A DNA stretch of 7,012 bases. Source: CAYMTT01 sp964393465. GTDB taxonomy: Bacteria > Patescibacteriota > Minisyncoccia > Minisyncoccales > MHMH01. The stretch spans positions 1-7,012 of the forward strand of contig CAYMTT010000025.1 in the NCBI GenBank assembly GCA_964393465.1, read 5' to 3'. Below the pieces are notes generated by a model, which searched no databases, was not told the DNA's origin, and worked only from the letters and a program-made list of their open reading frames with translations. How positions within the stretch are numbered: position 1 is the stretch's first letter; each line of letters begins with the position of its first letter. Made by a program: the position numbers and the translations under genes. Positions 5,607 through 7,012 of this stretch are shown here, in pieces.

Positions 5607-6769
5607 AAGTATCCCGATATCTTTCTTAATTTTTCCACCGCCGGAGGCAGAACTTTCAGCAATTTTTCCACCTCCCGGGAGGTGGTGTACCTGCCCAAGG
5701 TCATTCTCACAGAGCAATTGGATTTCCCTTGGGGAACCCCCAGAGCGGAAATGACGTGGGACGGCTCTGAACTTCCCGAAGAACAGGCAGAGCCCGTGGA
5801 AACGGCAATGCCTTTCTGGTCCAAAACGGTTTGCAAAGCTTCCCCTTCGGCTCCCGGAAAAATGAAATTAATATTGTTGGGAAGGCGGTTTTTGCGAGAC
5901 CCCTGCAGTTCGGAACCGGAAACAAGCTTCAGCACGCCCTTTATGACCTTGTCTCTCAATTGCTTTGTCTTGACGTCGTGCACCCGGGATTTGGGATCCA
6001 TAATCTGCTCCAAAGCTTTGCCAAAACCGATTATTCCGGCAACGTTTTCGGTCCCGGATCTCAAGCCTCCTTCATGCCCGCCCCCGTAAATCAAAGGGGA
6101 CAAGGGGGTACCCTTTTTTACGTAAAGCAATCCCACTCCCTTGGGGCCGTAAATCTTGTGCGAGCTTAAAGTCAAAAAGTCTGCTCCCAAAGCTTGGACA
6201 TCGCATTCCAAGTAGTTTGCCGCCTGAACGGCATCGGTATGGAAATAGACGTTTTTTCCTTTCAGCAGGCGGCCGATTTCGGCTATGGGCTGGACGGTTC
6301 CGATTTCATTGTTGGCGTACATGACAGAAACCAAAACGGTATTTTTCTCAAGCGATTTTTCCACATCGGAAACGGAAACCAAGCCTTCCCCGTCCACGGG
6401 CAAATAGGTAACACTGACTCCAAGCTCTTCCAGTTTGCGGCAGGATTCCAGAACGGCGGGATGCTCCACGGAAGAAGTAATCAGATGGGCTTTTCGCCCT
6501 TTTTCCAGAAAGGGCCTCAAGATGCCGAAAATAGCCAGATTGTCAGATTCTGTGGCAGAACCGGTAAAGACCACCTCTTCGGGCGCGCAGTTCAAAAAAT
6601 CGGATGCTTTTTTCCTGGATTCCTCCATGGCCTTGAAAGCTTTGACCCCGAAAGAATGCAAAGATGAAGCATTGCCGAATTCCTTCTTAAAATAGGGCAA
6701 CATGGCCTTTAAAACTCCCGGATCCACGGGAGTGGTGGCCGCATAGTCCAGATAAACGGTTTTTCCCAT
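5603..6769 (-). CDS. iscS: cysteine desulfurase, group I (IscS/NifS)
   Basis: This 388-residue PLP enzyme converts L-cysteine to L-alanine and holds the sulfur as a persulfide for Fe-S assembly and often tRNA thiolation. The N-terminus YLDYAATTPVD is typical. PLP-site residues are visible: ATESDN (72-77), His103 in VEHPAV, Asn154 in NNEIGT, Asp179 in HTDAVQ, and the Schiff-base Lys205 in SSHKIYGPKG. The catalytic cysteine is Cys329 in STGSACSSGS, within the longer mobile loop of group I enzymes rather than the short SufS loop. GRYTT (359-363) near the C-terminus is also typical. The ATG at 6769 gives the family-standard start, only 2 nt after the preceding gene's stop. The 3' end overlaps iscU (ATGA), marking IscU as its direct partner. 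No iscR, fdx or hscAB is in the window, so the system seems minimal. NifS is an equally used name. Confidence 0.96.
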   Translation of the reverse strand: MGKTVYLDYAATTPVDPGVLKAMLPYFKKEFGNASSLHSFGVKAFKAMEESRKKASDFLNCAPEEVVFTGSATESDNLAIFGILRPFLEKGRKAHLITSSVEHPAVLESCRKLEELGVSVTYLPVDGEGLVSVSDVEKSLEKNTVLVSVMYANNEIGTVQPIAEIGRLLKGKNVYFHTDAVQAANYLECDVQALGADFLTLSSHKIYGPKGVGLLYVKKGTPLSPLIYGGGHEGGLRSGTENVAGIIGFGKALEQIMDPKSRVHDVKTKQLRDKVIKGVLKLVSGSELQGSRKNRLPNNINFIFPGAEGEALQTVLDQKGIAVSTGSACSSGSSEPSHVISALGVPQGKSNCSVRMTLGRYTTSREVEKLLKVLPPAVEKLRKISGYL

Positions 6770-6771
6770 AA

Positions 6772-7012
6772 TTATATTCTAATCAATTTTCGCTTAAAGT
6801 AAAACCCGGCCATAACCAGAAAAGAGGCCAGCCATAAAAAACAGAGGGATAAAAAGCCGGCCGTCCACCAGAAAACAAAGGAAAAGATTTTTTTCAAACG
6901 GGCGCTCTTTTTTTCCTTGTAAAAATGCCCGAATTTGTACCTGAAAAAATCGGATTTTACCGGCCCCCGCAGTATCATGTGCAATTCGCACAAAAGATAT
7001 TTGAAAGAAGTT
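6772..7012 (-). CDS. C-terminal part of an unidentified membrane protein (N-terminus outside window)
   Basis: The frame is open from the window edge for 79 residues to a TAA at 6772-6774. Seen: a basic soluble stretch (RGPVKSDFFRYKFGHFYKEKK), then a strongly hydrophobic block of about 30 residues rich in Phe, Trp and Leu, which could form one long or two short membrane helices, and a short basic tail ending KRKLIRI. The stop lies 2 nt before the iscS ATG, so it is probably co-transcribed with iscS. A TTG at 6993 could in principle start a 73-residue protein, but the frame stays open upstream of it and truncation by the window edge is more likely. A basic region followed by terminal helices occurs in some membrane glycosyltransferases, but no catalytic motif is visible and I do not assign that. 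Function unknown. Confidence 0.55.
   Translation of the reverse strand, partial: TSFKYLLCELHMILRGPVKSDFFRYKFGHFYKEKKSARLKKIFSFVFWWTAGFLSLCFLWLASFLVMAGFYFKRKLIRI

Noticed and set aside
5607..5717. N-terminal extension of iscU to an upstream in-frame start
   Set aside because: It would lie wholly inside iscS, encodes Gly/Ser-rich sequence unlike any IscU N-terminus, and the ATG at 5606 gives the family-standard beginning and an ATGA overlap.
5707..5925. 72-codon minus-strand frame inside iscS as a frameshifted fragment
   Set aside because: The main iscS frame is complete with all conserved motifs across this interval, so there is no frameshift; this is an alternate-frame shadow.
6194..6667. 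157-codon plus-strand frame
   Set aside because: Antisense to conserved iscS sequence, including the PLP-site region; shadow of codon bias, no domain or start signal.
6771..6776. Perfect TATAAT on the minus strand just before iscS
   Set aside because: It ends one base before the ATG, so transcription would start inside the coding region, and it overlaps the stop of the preceding gene; chance AT-rich match.
6794..6991. 65-codon minus-strand frame overlapping the right-edge gene
   Set aside because: It overlaps the frame that stays open to the window edge, has a hydrophobic block and stops 2 nt before iscS; only one of the two can be real and the other has better context.

Overview
The window looks like bacterial chromosome, most plausibly from an uncultured small-genome lineage of the Patescibacteria (Candidate Phyla Radiation, Parcubacteria-like). 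That placement is an inference. It rests on the style of the short membrane-anchored proteins, the tightly packed single-strand gene order, the PDZ-less degenerate S1C protein and the scarcity of clear Shine-Dalgarno sites; no rRNA or marker gene is present to prove it. UGA is used as a stop (iscS, htrA), so the code appears standard. All supported genes lie on the minus strand, so transcription runs from high to low coordinates. No RNA gene, mobile element or CRISPR array was seen.

Upstream block (7012 down to 3927): the C-terminal end of an unidentified membrane protein is followed after 2 nt by a group I cysteine desulfurase (IscS/NifS), then by an IscU-type Fe-S scaffold overlapping it by ATGA, then after 3 nt by a membrane-anchored HtrA protease with one PDZ domain. 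This is almost certainly one transcription unit. It ends in a probable intrinsic terminator at 3872-3909. IscS removes sulfur from cysteine and passes it as persulfide to IscU; HtrA is a separate envelope quality-control protease. Its cytoplasmic tail carries three tandem 7-residue repeats.

Downstream block (3889 down to 344): a strong promoter (TTGACA, 17 bp, TAAAAT), physically merged with that terminator, drives a 901-residue ClpB-type AAA+ unfoldase. Its stop codon directly abuts the start of a 251-residue membrane-anchored trypsin-fold protein. That protein aligns with the upstream HtrA but has lost the catalytic His and Asp and has no PDZ domain, so it is a likely pseudoprotease. The ClpB has a long disaggregase middle domain together with an LGF tripeptide at the position where ClpC-type unfoldases carry their ClpP-docking loop; this is the most testable oddity in the window.

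Left edge (343 down to 1): an 88-bp spacer holds an imperfect hairpin and a predicted promoter. It is followed by the start of an AT-rich gene for a small membrane-anchored protein of unknown function, cut by the window edge. Overall the window is mostly housekeeping (Fe-S assembly and proteostasis). No wholly new system is evident, but the pseudoprotease/ClpB pairing and the apparent ClpB/ClpC hybrid deserve a check.
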